The position numbers and the translations under genes were made by a program. The notes below the pieces were generated by a model. The model saw nothing but the letters and a program-made list of their open reading frames with translations. It was not told the DNA's origin and ran no database searches. DNA of 10,997 bases from Acidimicrobiia bacterium (GTDB lineage: Bacteria; Actinomycetota; Acidimicrobiia; Spongiisociales; UBA5794): contig JABDMN010000270.1 in NCBI GenBank assembly GCA_013001485.1, forward strand, positions 1 to 10,997, read 5' to 3'. Positions 4,591 to 10,997 of the stretch are shown piece after piece. Position 1 is the stretch's first letter. The number at the start of each line of letters is the position of its first letter.

Positions 4591-6046
4591 GCCCGATCAC
4601 GAGGTCCCCGAGCCTGCCGAGAAGTCGGGGGTCTGGAGCGGGCCCGAAGGAACCATCGATTACACCGTGCGTTCGGAATGGGTGGTGCTTCGCCAGAAGG
4701 AGAAGCCCGTTGCCGAGGTCTTCTCCACCTCCTACGTCGCCGACGGCGACGATCCGTCCCGACCGGTGACCTTCGTGTTCAACGGCGGTCCGGGAGCAGC
4801 GTCGGCCTACCTCCACATGGGCGCCGTCGGCCCCCGCCGCGTCGCATTCCCGCCGGACGGGACTCTGCCCGCCCCTCCGGCCCAGCTCGTGGACAATGCC
4901 GAGTCCTGGCTCGGGTTCACCGACCTCGTGTTCATCGACCCGGTCGGGACGGGGTTCAGCCGTGCCATCGAGCCGGATGCTCCCGACAAGGATGCCAAGC
5001 CCGAGGACAAGAACGACCCCAAGGTCTTCTGGGGCGTGAAGCGCGATCTCGAGTCGATCGGCGAGTTCATGAGCAGGTGGCTGTCGACCCGGGACCGCTG
5101 GTCATCGCCGGTGTTCATCTCCGGGGAGAGCTACGGCGGCTTTCGCGGAGGCAAGCTGGCACGGCTCCTTCCCGAGGGTTTCGGGATCGGCCTGAGCGGC
5201 GTTGTCCTCATCTCGCCGGCGCTCGAATGGGCTCCGCTCAACCCGTCCGACTACGACGTTCTGCCATGGGTGGACAAGCTGCCCACCATGGCTGCCGCCG
5301 CTCTCTTTCATGGCAAGTCACGGGCCTTCGCCGAAGGCTCTGATCTCGATGAGGTCTTCACGGCCGCAGAGGAGTTCGCCACTTCCGAATACGTGACGTT
5401 CCTCACCCGAGGTGCCGGGATGGAGCCCGCTGAGAGGGAACGGATACTGACCCGGCTCGCCGACATCCTTGGTCTTCCTGTCGACCTGGTCGTCGTTGCC
5501 GAGGGCCGCATCCCGATGACCGTGTTCGTCCGGGAGCTACTCCGCACGGAAGGGAAGGTCGTCGGCCTCTACGACGCCACCATCACGGCGAACGACCCGT
5601 TCCCGGATCGTCAGGCGTTTGCCGGCCCAGATCCGACCCTTGCCGGCATCGAGGCCGCCTACACAGCCGCCATCAACCAGCAACTCCGCGAATACATCGG
5701 TGTCGAGACCGACCGGCAATATCACTTGCTGTCGATGGAGGTCTTCCAGGCCTGGAAGGTCGATGTGGAGCGTCACGCCTTCGAGCACCACGTTGGGGCC
5801 ACCGACGATCTGCGTTACGGCATCGCCCTCAACCCGGACCTCAAGGTGTTCATCACCCACGGCCGGTACGACCTGGTGACGCCGTATTACTCGGCCGAGC
5901 GGATGCGGAACCTGATGCGGCTCGACGAGGACGTTGCCTCCCGATTGACGGTTCAGCACTGGGGCGGAGGGCACATGTTCTACGCCTGGGAGGAAAGCCG
6001 GATCGCCTTCACCGCGGCCATCCGCGAGTTCTACTCGCAAGCCTGA
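4556..6046 (+). CDS. Serine carboxypeptidase, S10 family, without signal peptide
   Basis: A 496-residue alpha/beta-hydrolase of peptidase family S10. Visible are the oxyanion-region block FVFNGGPGAAS (residues 73-83), FIDPVGTGFS (126-135) and the nucleophile Ser192 in GESYGG. The acid is Asp439 in GRYDLVTPYYS and the His is His473 in WGGGHMFY. The order and spacing match S10 enzymes, which remove C-terminal amino acids one at a time. An insertion region (about 240-400) would form the cap over the active site. The N-terminus (MSDNQAPDES onward) is hydrophilic and charged, with no signal peptide or lipobox. The enzyme therefore appears cytoplasmic, unlike the secreted or vacuolar eukaryotic members. 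The start is supported by the -10 box 6 nt upstream. The VOC gene 2 nt downstream is likely co-transcribed. Its start region is duplicated near the regulator gene at 2924. Confidence 0.9.
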   Translation: MSDNQAPDESKKPDHEVPEPAEKSGVWSGPEGTIDYTVRSEWVVLRQKEKPVAEVFSTSYVADGDDPSRPVTFVFNGGPGAASAYLHMGAVGPRRVAFPPDGTLPAPPAQLVDNAESWLGFTDLVFIDPVGTGFSRAIEPDAPDKDAKPEDKNDPKVFWGVKRDLESIGEFMSRWLSTRDRWSSPVFISGESYGGFRGGKLARLLPEGFGIGLSGVVLISPALEWAPLNPSDYDVLPWVDKLPTMAAAALFHGKSRAFAEGSDLDEVFTAAEEFATSEYVTFLTRGAGMEPAERERILTRLADILGLPVDLVVVAEGRIPMTVFVRELLRTEGKVVGLYDATITANDPFPDRQAFAGPDPTLAGIEAAYTAAINQQLREYIGVETDRQYHLLSMEVFQAWKVDVERHAFEHHVGATDDLRYGIALNPDLKVFITHGRYDLVTPYYSAERMRNLMRLDEDVASRLTVQHWGGGHMFYAWEESRIAFTAAIREFYSQA

Positions 6047-6048
6047 GC

Positions 6049-6417
6049 ATGGCCGGCACCGTCAGGCACATCACCTTCGACAGTCACGACGCTGCCCGTA
6101 CGGCTGAGTTCTGGGCAGCAGCGCTCGGTTTTGAGGTGCTCGGAGAACCCTCAGAAGCGTTTGCCGTCGTTGGAGGATCTGCGATGCCCGAAGGCCATCC
6201 GATTCTGATGTTCTCCAGGGTGCCGGAAGGCAAGACGGTGAAGAACCGTGTCCATCTCGACGTGGAGATCGAAGGGTCGGTCCAGGACGAGGTCGCCCGA
6301 CTCGAGGCGCTGGGCGCGACCCGTCTCGAAGGCAAGGACGAGTGGAACCACCAGTGGACGATCATGGCCGACCCCGAGGGCAACGAGTTCTGTGTGTCAG
6401 GTCCACCGCAACGCTGA
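6049..6417 (+). CDS. VOC-family (glyoxalase-like) protein
   Basis: A 122-residue single-domain vicinal oxygen chelate protein. Residues 5-30 (VRHITFDSHDAARTAEFWAA, then ALGFEV) make the first half-site. The second half has NRVHLDVE (66-73), DEVARLEALGATRL (80-93) and the closing MADPEGNEFCV (106-116), the pattern of the glyoxalase-like group common in actinobacteria. His7 and the His/Glu around 69-73 and 113 are in positions that bind a metal in some relatives, but conservation alone does not show enzyme activity. The ATG is 2 nt after the carboxypeptidase stop (TGAGCATG), so the two form an operon. It differs in sequence from the other VOC protein at 1641, so it is not a local duplicate. The substrate is unknown. 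Confidence 0.87.
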   Translation: MAGTVRHITFDSHDAARTAEFWAAALGFEVLGEPSEAFAVVGGSAMPEGHPILMFSRVPEGKTVKNRVHLDVEIEGSVQDEVARLEALGATRLEGKDEWNHQWTIMADPEGNEFCVSGPPQR

Positions 6418-6429
6418 GGACCGTGTGAG

Positions 6430-7857
6430 TCAGAGATCGAGGCCGGGGCCATCTGCGTAGCGGACCGAACCCCACATCCCTTCCCGGTCGGGGCTGGGAT
6501 CGATTCCGACCCTGGCAAACGCTGCGGTCTGTGCGTCGCGGGCTTCGGAGAGAACCTCAGGGATCTCGACATGGGCCACCTGGCGGTTCTCCATGAGCAC
6601 CTTGCCTCCAACTATCACCGTGTCGACGTCCGCGCCGGTGGCGAAGTAGACCAGCTGGTGGACCGGATGCGTGAGCGGAGTCAGGTGGGGCTTCGCCGCA
6701 TCGACCACCACGATGTCGGCCAGTTTCCCTGCCTCAAGCGACCCCAGGTGGTCGCCAAGACCGAGCGCTGTCGCTGAGCCGATCGTCGCCAGCTCCAGCG
6801 TCGTCCCGGGCGGGAACAACGACGGATCCCTGCGGTCGGCACGGTGATAGCGAGTGAGCTGAAACATGTGGCGGAACATGTCGACCGATCGGTCGGGGGC
6901 GGTGGCATCTGAACCGAGCCCGACGGTGACTCCGGCTTCGAGGAGTTCGGGGACGGGGCATCTACCGAACTGCGAATAGATAGCCGACGGATTGTGCGCC
7001 ACTGCCGCGCCGGCATTGGCGAGTGCTTCGATGTGGCCCGGCTCGAGATCGATGGAATGCGAGAAGAGCGATCGAGCTGACAGAAGACCCAGGCGATCGC
7101 TCGCCGCGACAGTGTCGGCACGGTGCCCGTCCTGGACGATGAGGAGGTCCGCGGCGTCAGAAAGCTCCCTGACCGCGCTTGCGCCTCTCACCAGTTCGGC
7201 GTCGACCGGTTCGGTCACGTCCCGCATCGAGAGGGTCGGGTATGTGAGCGCAACGGACGACGTCGGATGGTCGCGGTACCGCTCCACGAGTTCCCCTACG
7301 ACCTCCATCTGGCCATCGAACGTCGTTGCCAGGCTCCCGGTCGGGCCCGTGGTGGTCTTGGGGAACGGTGGAGCCCCGGGGCCGACGGCCATCACCGAGC
7401 GCACTCCAATCTCGGCAACCCCATCGAGGTGAGCAGACCCGTGAGCGGGATCATCGGCCCGGATCGTGTCCCCAGCGCCGCCCAACATCGAGAGCGATGT
7501 GGTGGTCCCGGCCAACAGGCGTTCGAGAGCCATGAGTCGAGCGTCGGCGCGCCAGAACTGCGGGACGGCACCGTGGAGGTAGACCGCCTCGCACGCAGCC
7601 ATCCACGTGGCCAGGTCATCGGCCATGGTTCGGATCAGTGAATGGCCTGCATGCCCGTGTGCGTCAACCAACCCGGGCAACACGACCCCATCGGGAAAGT
7701 CGAGGCGACGAGCCGAAGGGTGGGCTTTGACGATGTCGGCCGCATTGCCGACGGCCACGACGCGATCGCCGGTGATGGCGACAGCTCCTTGATCGATGAC
7801 GCGCCGCTCGGCGTCGACCGTGATGACGGTGCTGGCCGTTATGACGAGGTCGGTCAT
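6430..7857 (-). CDS. Metal-dependent amidohydrolase (AtzA/TrzA/deaminase-like) with altered metal site
   Basis: A 475-residue protein of the amidohydrolase superfamily. Residues 1-60 plus the C-terminus (about 395-475) give the small beta-sandwich domain, and the TIM barrel starts at GVVLPGLVDAHGHAGHSL. Metal ligands seen are H67 and H69 (HxH), H267 in LFSHSIDL and D317 in GLGSDAT. At the usual third ligand, where relatives have H-x-x-E, this protein reads LLIVQDGHRAD, with Q242 in place of His and H245 in place of Glu by my alignment. Other landmarks are VAHNPSA (287-292) and CPVPELLEAGVTVGLGSD. The family hydrolyses C-N or C-Cl bonds of purines, pyrimidines and triazines; the substrate here is unknown. 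The ATG lies 9 nt after the histidine kinase stop, making it the last gene of the two-component operon. It is convergent with the VOC gene, 12 nt apart. Confidence 0.88.
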   Translation of the reverse strand: MTDLVITASTVITVDAERRVIDQGAVAITGDRVVAVGNAADIVKAHPSARRLDFPDGVVLPGLVDAHGHAGHSLIRTMADDLATWMAACEAVYLHGAVPQFWRADARLMALERLLAGTTTSLSMLGGAGDTIRADDPAHGSAHLDGVAEIGVRSVMAVGPGAPPFPKTTTGPTGSLATTFDGQMEVVGELVERYRDHPTSSVALTYPTLSMRDVTEPVDAELVRGASAVRELSDAADLLIVQDGHRADTVAASDRLGLLSARSLFSHSIDLEPGHIEALANAGAAVAHNPSAIYSQFGRCPVPELLEAGVTVGLGSDATAPDRSVDMFRHMFQLTRYHRADRRDPSLFPPGTTLELATIGSATALGLGDHLGSLEAGKLADIVVVDAAKPHLTPLTHPVHQLVYFATGADVDTVIVGGKVLMENRQVAHVEIPEVLSEARDAQTAAFARVGIDPSPDREGMWGSVRYADGPGLDL

Positions 7858-7866
7858 GGACTCAGG

Positions 7867-9135
7867 CTACGGCGCGGCTGCGAGAGGGATCGTCAACACC
7901 ACCTGCGCCCCGCCGTCGGATGAGCCACCGATTTCCAACGCCCCGCCTGCTTGCTCGGCGATTCGCCGGGCGATGTCGAGTCCGAGGCCCGTCGAACCGG
8001 CTCCACTGACCCCGCGTTGGGCCGCATCGGTGTCGGCGAACCCGGGGCCGGCGTCCTCGACGGTGATCCTCGCCAGGCCGTCCGTTGAAGCCAGCCCCAC
8101 CGAGTAGGCGACGCCGTCTGCAGTGTGGGAGAAGACGTTCCCGACGATGGCGTCGATGGCCGCCGTCAGGTCCGATTCGTCGACCCGGCACAGGACCGGA
8201 CCGGTAGCGACGTCAACAGTGGTGGCGCGGCCTTGCTCTTCCGCCAGAGCTCCCCAGAACCGGGCCCGGGATGCCGTGATCGCTGCGACGTCGGTCGCCG
8301 AATCGGGGGTGCGGGTGGGTCGGCGGGCTTCGGCGATGACGTGGTCGATGGTTCGCTCCAACTCTGCAAGGTCGTCGAGCACCCGTTCCTTGGCCTCCCC
8401 GGCGGGAAGGCTCTCTGCATCCAATCGGGCTGCCGTCAACGGAGTGCGCAGTCGATGCGACAGGTCAGCCGCCGTCTCTCGTTCCTGTTGGAGCAGTTCG
8501 GTGACCCGACCCGCCAGATGGTTGAACTCGGCGGCGACGGCCGCGACTTCTGGCGGGCCGCCGGCCGCGACCCGTGTGTCGAGCTTCCCCTCCCCAAGCT
8601 GAGCCGCAGCGCGGGACAGGTCCTCCACGGGTCTCACCATCGAGCGACCCAGCCAGTTCGCAACGAGCACCCCGGCGCCGACCAGCGCTGCTGCCAGCGA
8701 ACCGAGGATCAGCCAGGAGCGCCCGACGTTCTCGTTCAGGGCCTCGTCTTCGACGAAGTTGCGAACCACGATGATCTCGCCGGAGCTGTTGGCGACAGGC
8801 ACGTACACGGCCACGCCGCCATCTACCGACTGGTTGCCTGCAGCCCCGAGCAGCGGCCCGGTCAGATCCTCGTCGTCTGGGACCTCTTCCCCGACAACCG
8901 ATCCGTCGGGGAGGATCAGCGACACCTCATCGAAACCGAGCCCGGCAAATGCCGCTTCGGGGGTGATCCCGGGTGATGTCGATAGCAACTGGGCAACCGT
9001 CTCGGCTTGCTGCTCGGCGGAGGAGACGGCCCGGTCCTCGGCCAGCTGCCGGGTGAGGAGCATGAGCGGAACCACGAACGCGAGGGCGACCATCGACGTG
9101 ATCGCAAACGAGACGATTACGAGCCGGCGCCGCAT
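7867..9135 (-). CDS. Membrane sensor histidine kinase
   Basis: A 422-residue two-component sensor. Membrane segments lie at about 5-27 and 139-160, bounding an extracytoplasmic sensor of about 110 residues. A HAMP domain follows (about 160-214), then the phosphoacceptor helix with H227 in ADLSHRLRTPLTA. The ATPase domain has the N-box Asn333 (IVGNVFSHT), G1 DAGPGF (361-366) and G2 STGLGLDIA (381-389). All catalytic motifs are intact. I place the start at ATG 9135, which overlaps the response regulator stop as TAATG. The frame remains open 31 codons further upstream, but that part is the regulator gene in another frame. The signal sensed cannot be read; the sensor has no PAS or Cache motif I can recognise. 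It is expected to phosphorylate the co-encoded OmpR-type regulator. Confidence 0.93.
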   Translation of the reverse strand: MRRRLVIVSFAITSMVALAFVVPLMLLTRQLAEDRAVSSAEQQAETVAQLLSTSPGITPEAAFAGLGFDEVSLILPDGSVVGEEVPDDEDLTGPLLGAAGNQSVDGGVAVYVPVANSSGEIIVVRNFVEDEALNENVGRSWLILGSLAAALVGAGVLVANWLGRSMVRPVEDLSRAAAQLGEGKLDTRVAAGGPPEVAAVAAEFNHLAGRVTELLQQERETAADLSHRLRTPLTAARLDAESLPAGEAKERVLDDLAELERTIDHVIAEARRPTRTPDSATDVAAITASRARFWGALAEEQGRATTVDVATGPVLCRVDESDLTAAIDAIVGNVFSHTADGVAYSVGLASTDGLARITVEDAGPGFADTDAAQRGVSGAGSTGLGLDIARRIAEQAGGALEIGGSSDGGAQVVLTIPLAAAP

Positions 9136-9827
9136 TAGCTGGGTTCCGTCAGCTTGACGCCGACTCCGCGCTTCGTGTGGAGGTAGCGGGGCTCTGCCGC
9201 CGTCTCGCCGAGCTTCTTGCGCAGCCACGACAGGTGCACGTCAACAGTCTTGTCGGCTCCTCCGTAGGGCTGACGCCACACTTCGGCGAGGAGCTCGCGC
9301 TTGGAGACCATCACTCCGGGGCGTTCCGCCAGGTACAGGAGGAGATCGAACTCCTTGCTTGTCAGCTCGAGCGTTTCGCCTGCGAGGTATGCCTCGTGGG
9401 GGCCTGGCTCGATCCTCAGTTCGCCGACTTCGACGACGGTGGCCTCGCTCTCGCCACCACTACGGCGCAGGACGGCACGGATCCGTGCCTCAAGATGCTC
9501 CGCCGAGAACGGCTTCATCACGTAGTCGTCTGCGCCGTTGTCGAGGATCGAGACGATCTCGGTTTCATCGTCACGCGCCGTGGCCACGATGATCGGCACG
9601 TCGCTGACCGCCCTGATCATTCGCAGCACCTCGGTCCCGTCGACGTCAGGAAGCCCCAGGTCGAGGACCACAACGTCGACATCGCCCGTGACGGCCGCCT
9701 GGACTCCTGCCATGCCTGCTCCCTCGGACTCGACACCGTGCCCGCGTTCGGCCAGCGCCCTCGCCAGGGCGGATCGGATCCGATGGTCGTCTTCGATGAG
9801 CAGGACGTTCGCCACGTTCGTCACCAT
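9135..9827 (-). CDS. OmpR/PhoB-family response regulator
   Basis: A 230-residue transcription factor from ATG 9827. The receiver domain (about 7-122) has the acidic pair D13-D14 in LLIEDD, phospho-acceptor D56 in VVLDLGLPD, T83 in VATARDD and K105 in MKPFS. The winged-helix effector (about 131-228) has the LTSKEFDLLLYLAERPG block, VDVHLSWLRKKLG and the closing wing YLHTKRGVGVKL. GTG 9824 or GTG 9815 are alternative starts. The last gives MANVLLIEDD, the usual length for the family, and lies 7 nt from the -10 box TATGGT, so a leaderless start there is quite possible. The open frame extends back to 10283 but is only the complement of the Thr-rich gene. First gene of the operon with the kinase and amidohydrolase. 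Confidence 0.93.
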   Translation of the reverse strand: MVTNVANVLLIEDDHRIRSALARALAERGHGVESEGAGMAGVQAAVTGDVDVVVLDLGLPDVDGTEVLRMIRAVSDVPIIVATARDDETEIVSILDNGADDYVMKPFSAEHLEARIRAVLRRSGGESEATVVEVGELRIEPGPHEAYLAGETLELTSKEFDLLLYLAERPGVMVSKRELLAEVWRQPYGGADKTVDVHLSWLRKKLGETAAEPRYLHTKRGVGVKLTEPS

Positions 9828-9849
9828 ACCGACGGCTCTGGTGATCCAA
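9823..9849 (-). promoter_or_regulatory. Probable promoter of the two-component operon
   Basis: On the minus strand TTGGAT (9849-9844) and TATGGT (9828-9823) are 15 bp apart; shifting the -35 by one base to CTTGGA gives 16 bp. TATGGT ends 7 nt before GTG 9815. It overlaps the alternative ATG 9827, so if this box is used, the ATG 9827 start cannot be made from it. Confidence 0.4.
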
Positions 9850-9862
9850 GCCTCGGATCGAA

Positions 9863-9895
9863 TGGCTTCACCGTGGCTTATCCGACGCTTAGCTC
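9863..9895. promoter_or_regulatory. Three 11-bp direct-repeat boxes, putative response-regulator binding site
   Basis: TGGCTT at 9863 and 9874 and ACGCTT at 9885 are each exactly 11 bp apart. The first two 11-bp units agree at 9 of 11 positions; the third keeps GCTTA. Head-to-tail boxes with 11-bp period are the standard binding layout of OmpR/PhoB-family regulators, and these lie in the divergent gap between such a regulator and an exported protein. The array sits just upstream of where a -10 for the + strand gene would fall (TAGCTC, 9890), as in PhoB-type activation. Confidence 0.6.
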
Positions 9896-9926
9896 CCACG
9901 GCCCCTCGATCGTGGAGAATGGGTTC

Positions 9927-10451
9927 ATGCAGCGTCAAGTGCTCCTCGTGGTCTCGTGGATGGCGGTCACCGGTTTGTCGGTTTTCGTTGCCACCCAGGC
10001 GGTCGGGGCAGTGCGTGACAACGTGACCACGGCGCCGGCTCCATTGACGACGGTTGCCCCCGTTGTGGACACCACCACAACCGCGTCGACCACCACGACA
10101 ACCCTGCCCGCAACGACCGAGGGATCGACGACAACGTCGACGACGGCGGCCGGCTCGGCATCGACAACAACGACCTCGACATCCACCGTGCCGGCAACCA
10201 CAACATCGGTTTCTCCGCAGATAGCCACGTATCAGCTGACGGGAGGCTGGGTACGGGTCCAATACGGCACCGACTTCGTGCAACTGGTCGATGCTGCTCC
10301 GTACGCCGGCTTCTCAATGAAGATCGAAATGACAGGCCCTCCTCGGGTCGAGGTGGAGTTCGAAGCGGACGGCTACGAGGCGAAGTTCAAGGCGGCGATC
10401 GAATCTGGTCAGCTAGAGGTCTCCATCGAGGACGACAACGACGACGACTGA
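9927..10451 (+). CDS. Exported or membrane-anchored Thr-rich protein with acidic C-terminal domain
   Basis: ATG 9927 has GGAGAA at 9914-9919 with 7-nt spacing; GTG 9912 is a weaker alternative. The 174-residue product has an N-terminal hydrophobic segment (about residues 5-28) that is a signal peptide or anchor. A low-complexity Thr/Ser/Ala/Pro linker follows (about 34-95). The C-terminal domain of about 75 residues looks all-beta (YQLTGGWVRVQYG, FSMKIEMTGPPRVEVEFE, GQLEVSIE) and ends in a run of Asp. The linker resembles wall-spanning stalks, so the C-terminal domain probably sits outside the membrane. I recognise no characterised family. It is divergent from the two-component operon and shares its control region, so it may be a target of that system. 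The frame continues upstream to 9177, but only as antisense to the regulator. Confidence 0.83.
   Translation: MQRQVLLVVSWMAVTGLSVFVATQAVGAVRDNVTTAPAPLTTVAPVVDTTTTASTTTTTLPATTEGSTTTSTTAAGSASTTTTSTSTVPATTTSVSPQIATYQLTGGWVRVQYGTDFVQLVDAAPYAGFSMKIEMTGPPRVEVEFEADGYEAKFKAAIESGQLEVSIEDDNDDD
10026..10211 (+). repeat. Low-complexity ACN-rich stretch encoding the Thr-rich linker
   Basis: Dense ACC/ACA/ACG codons with interspersed TCG and GCG, without a fixed repeat unit. Thr codons are mixed, which points to selection on the protein and not slippage of one short unit. Confidence 0.7.
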
Positions 10452-10502
10452 TCGATCGATGGTGCGCCGACAGCTTGCCGCTCCTGTACGGTGCGCCCCC
10501 GC

Positions 10503-10997
10503 ATGAACATATGGCTGGTCAACCACTACGCCATCCCCCCTGATCGAGCGGGCGGTACGCGACACCACAACCTCGGCAAGCAGCTAGTCGCGCTCGGCCA
10601 TGACGTGTCGATCGTGGCTTGCGCCTTCGATCACATGCAGCGATCCGACGATGAGGGCCGTCCTCCGACCGAGCTGATCGACGGCGTAAGGTTCCGCTGG
10701 GTGAAAGCCCCCGGTTACTCAGGCAACACGCTTGCCAGGTTCTTCAACATGGTTGTCTTCGCACTGCGTGTGTGGTCGGGGCGTTCGACTCGGGATCTCC
10801 CCGAACCGGACGTGGTGATCGGCTCGAGTCCCCACTTGTTCGGTGCCGACGCTGCCGCTCGCTTGGCCAAACGGCGCCGTGTTCCGTTCGTGTTGGAGAT
10901 TCGGGACCTCTGGCCGCTCACGCTGGTCGATGTCGGCGGGTTCTCGACTCGCCACCCTGCGGTTGTCTTGATGTCGTGGCTGGAACGCCGGCTCTAC
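10503..10997 (+). CDS. Glycosyltransferase family 4 (WbuB-like), N-terminal part (3' end outside window)
   Basis: Open from ATG 10503 to the window edge, 165 codons. The N-terminus MNIWLVNHYAIPPDRAGGTR is the start of the GT-B donor/acceptor fold in WbuB-like enzymes (NHY, then a Gly-rich turn and H). HNLGKQLVALGHDVSIVA is the first helix and strand. Later come PDVVIGSSPHLFGADAA (about 101-117) and the signature LEIRDLWPLTLVDVGG (about 133-148). These enzymes transfer a sugar in capsule, O-antigen or other surface polysaccharide synthesis at the inner membrane face. The retaining catalytic EX7E motif would lie beyond the window. TACGGT at 10487-10492 is a possible -10 box, 10 nt upstream of the ATG. 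This may be the first gene of a polysaccharide cluster. Confidence 0.9.
   Translation, partial: MNIWLVNHYAIPPDRAGGTRHHNLGKQLVALGHDVSIVACAFDHMQRSDDEGRPPTELIDGVRFRWVKAPGYSGNTLARFFNMVVFALRVWSGRSTRDLPEPDVVIGSSPHLFGADAAARLAKRRRVPFVLEIRDLWPLTLVDVGGFSTRHPAVVLMSWLERRLY

Noticed and set aside
5537..6040. 167-codon - strand ORF within the carboxypeptidase
   Set aside because: It mirrors the codons around the Asp and His of the triad and has no independent support.
8125..8976. 283-codon + strand ORF within the histidine kinase
   Set aside because: It is antisense to intact kinase motifs and its product shows no domain I recognise.
9136..9228. 31-codon upstream extension of the histidine kinase
   Set aside because: It overlaps the winged-helix domain of the regulator; the TAATG junction and the membrane segment directly after ATG 9135 are typical.
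9177..9926. 250-codon upstream extension of the Thr-rich protein
   Set aside because: It is the antisense of the response regulator; the ribosome site and hydrophobic export segment place the start at 9927.
10026..10211. Tandem-repeat array or CRISPR-like structure
   Set aside because: The repetition is only Thr-codon low complexity in one reading frame, with no regular unit or spacers.
9828..10283. N-terminal extension of the response regulator frame (Arg/Gly/Cys-rich)
   Set aside because: It is the complement of the Thr-rich linker and control region; the receiver domain starts at the usual LLIEDD only a few residues after 9827.

Overview
The window reads as chromosomal DNA of a high-GC actinobacterium. 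The codon use is GC-rich and the proteins are actinobacterial in style: a histidine kinase with an SHRLRTPLTA H-box, a multi-membrane-span class III cyclase, and a Thr-rich exported protein. Several genes have a TANNNT -10 box ending 6-7 nt before the start codon, which is how leaderless actinobacterial mRNAs look. An Acidimicrobiia-like lineage is my guess; no rRNA or marker gene is present to prove it. I see no tRNA, rRNA, CRISPR array or transposase.

Left part (1-1976, + strand): the 3' end of a succinate-semialdehyde dehydrogenase gene, a strong hairpin terminator, then an apparent two-gene unit of an SDR oxidoreductase and a small VOC (glyoxalase/bleomycin-resistance fold) protein.

Middle-left (1977-2904, + strand): a near-consensus promoter with repeated TTCAA boxes drives two tiny paralogous ORFs of 32 and 29 codons that share FNNPEAIKAA, then a winged-helix regulator. 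The second tiny ORF overlaps the regulator start as ATGA. I recognise no known family for these peptides, and this is the best candidate for something undescribed.

Middle (2956-6417): a membrane-bound class III nucleotide cyclase on the - strand, then a + strand pair of an S10-type serine carboxypeptidase and a second VOC protein. The cyclase is flanked by two copies of a ~50-80 bp direct repeat. Each copy combines the end of the regulator gene with the start of the peptidase gene, and each has kept only the half it still needs. I infer that the regulator and peptidase were once adjacent and the cyclase segment was inserted between them, so the ancestral cassette may have been peptide-peptide-regulator-carboxypeptidase-VOC.

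Right part (6430-9827, - strand): an OmpR-family response regulator, its histidine kinase (TAATG overlap) and an amidohydrolase 9 nt downstream form one tight operon. Divergent from it (9927-10451, + strand) is a membrane-anchored or secreted Thr-rich protein. The 99-nt gap between them holds three direct-repeat boxes at exact 11-bp spacing, a typical OmpR/PhoB-family binding layout. The window ends inside a WbuB-like family 4 glycosyltransferase (10503 onward).
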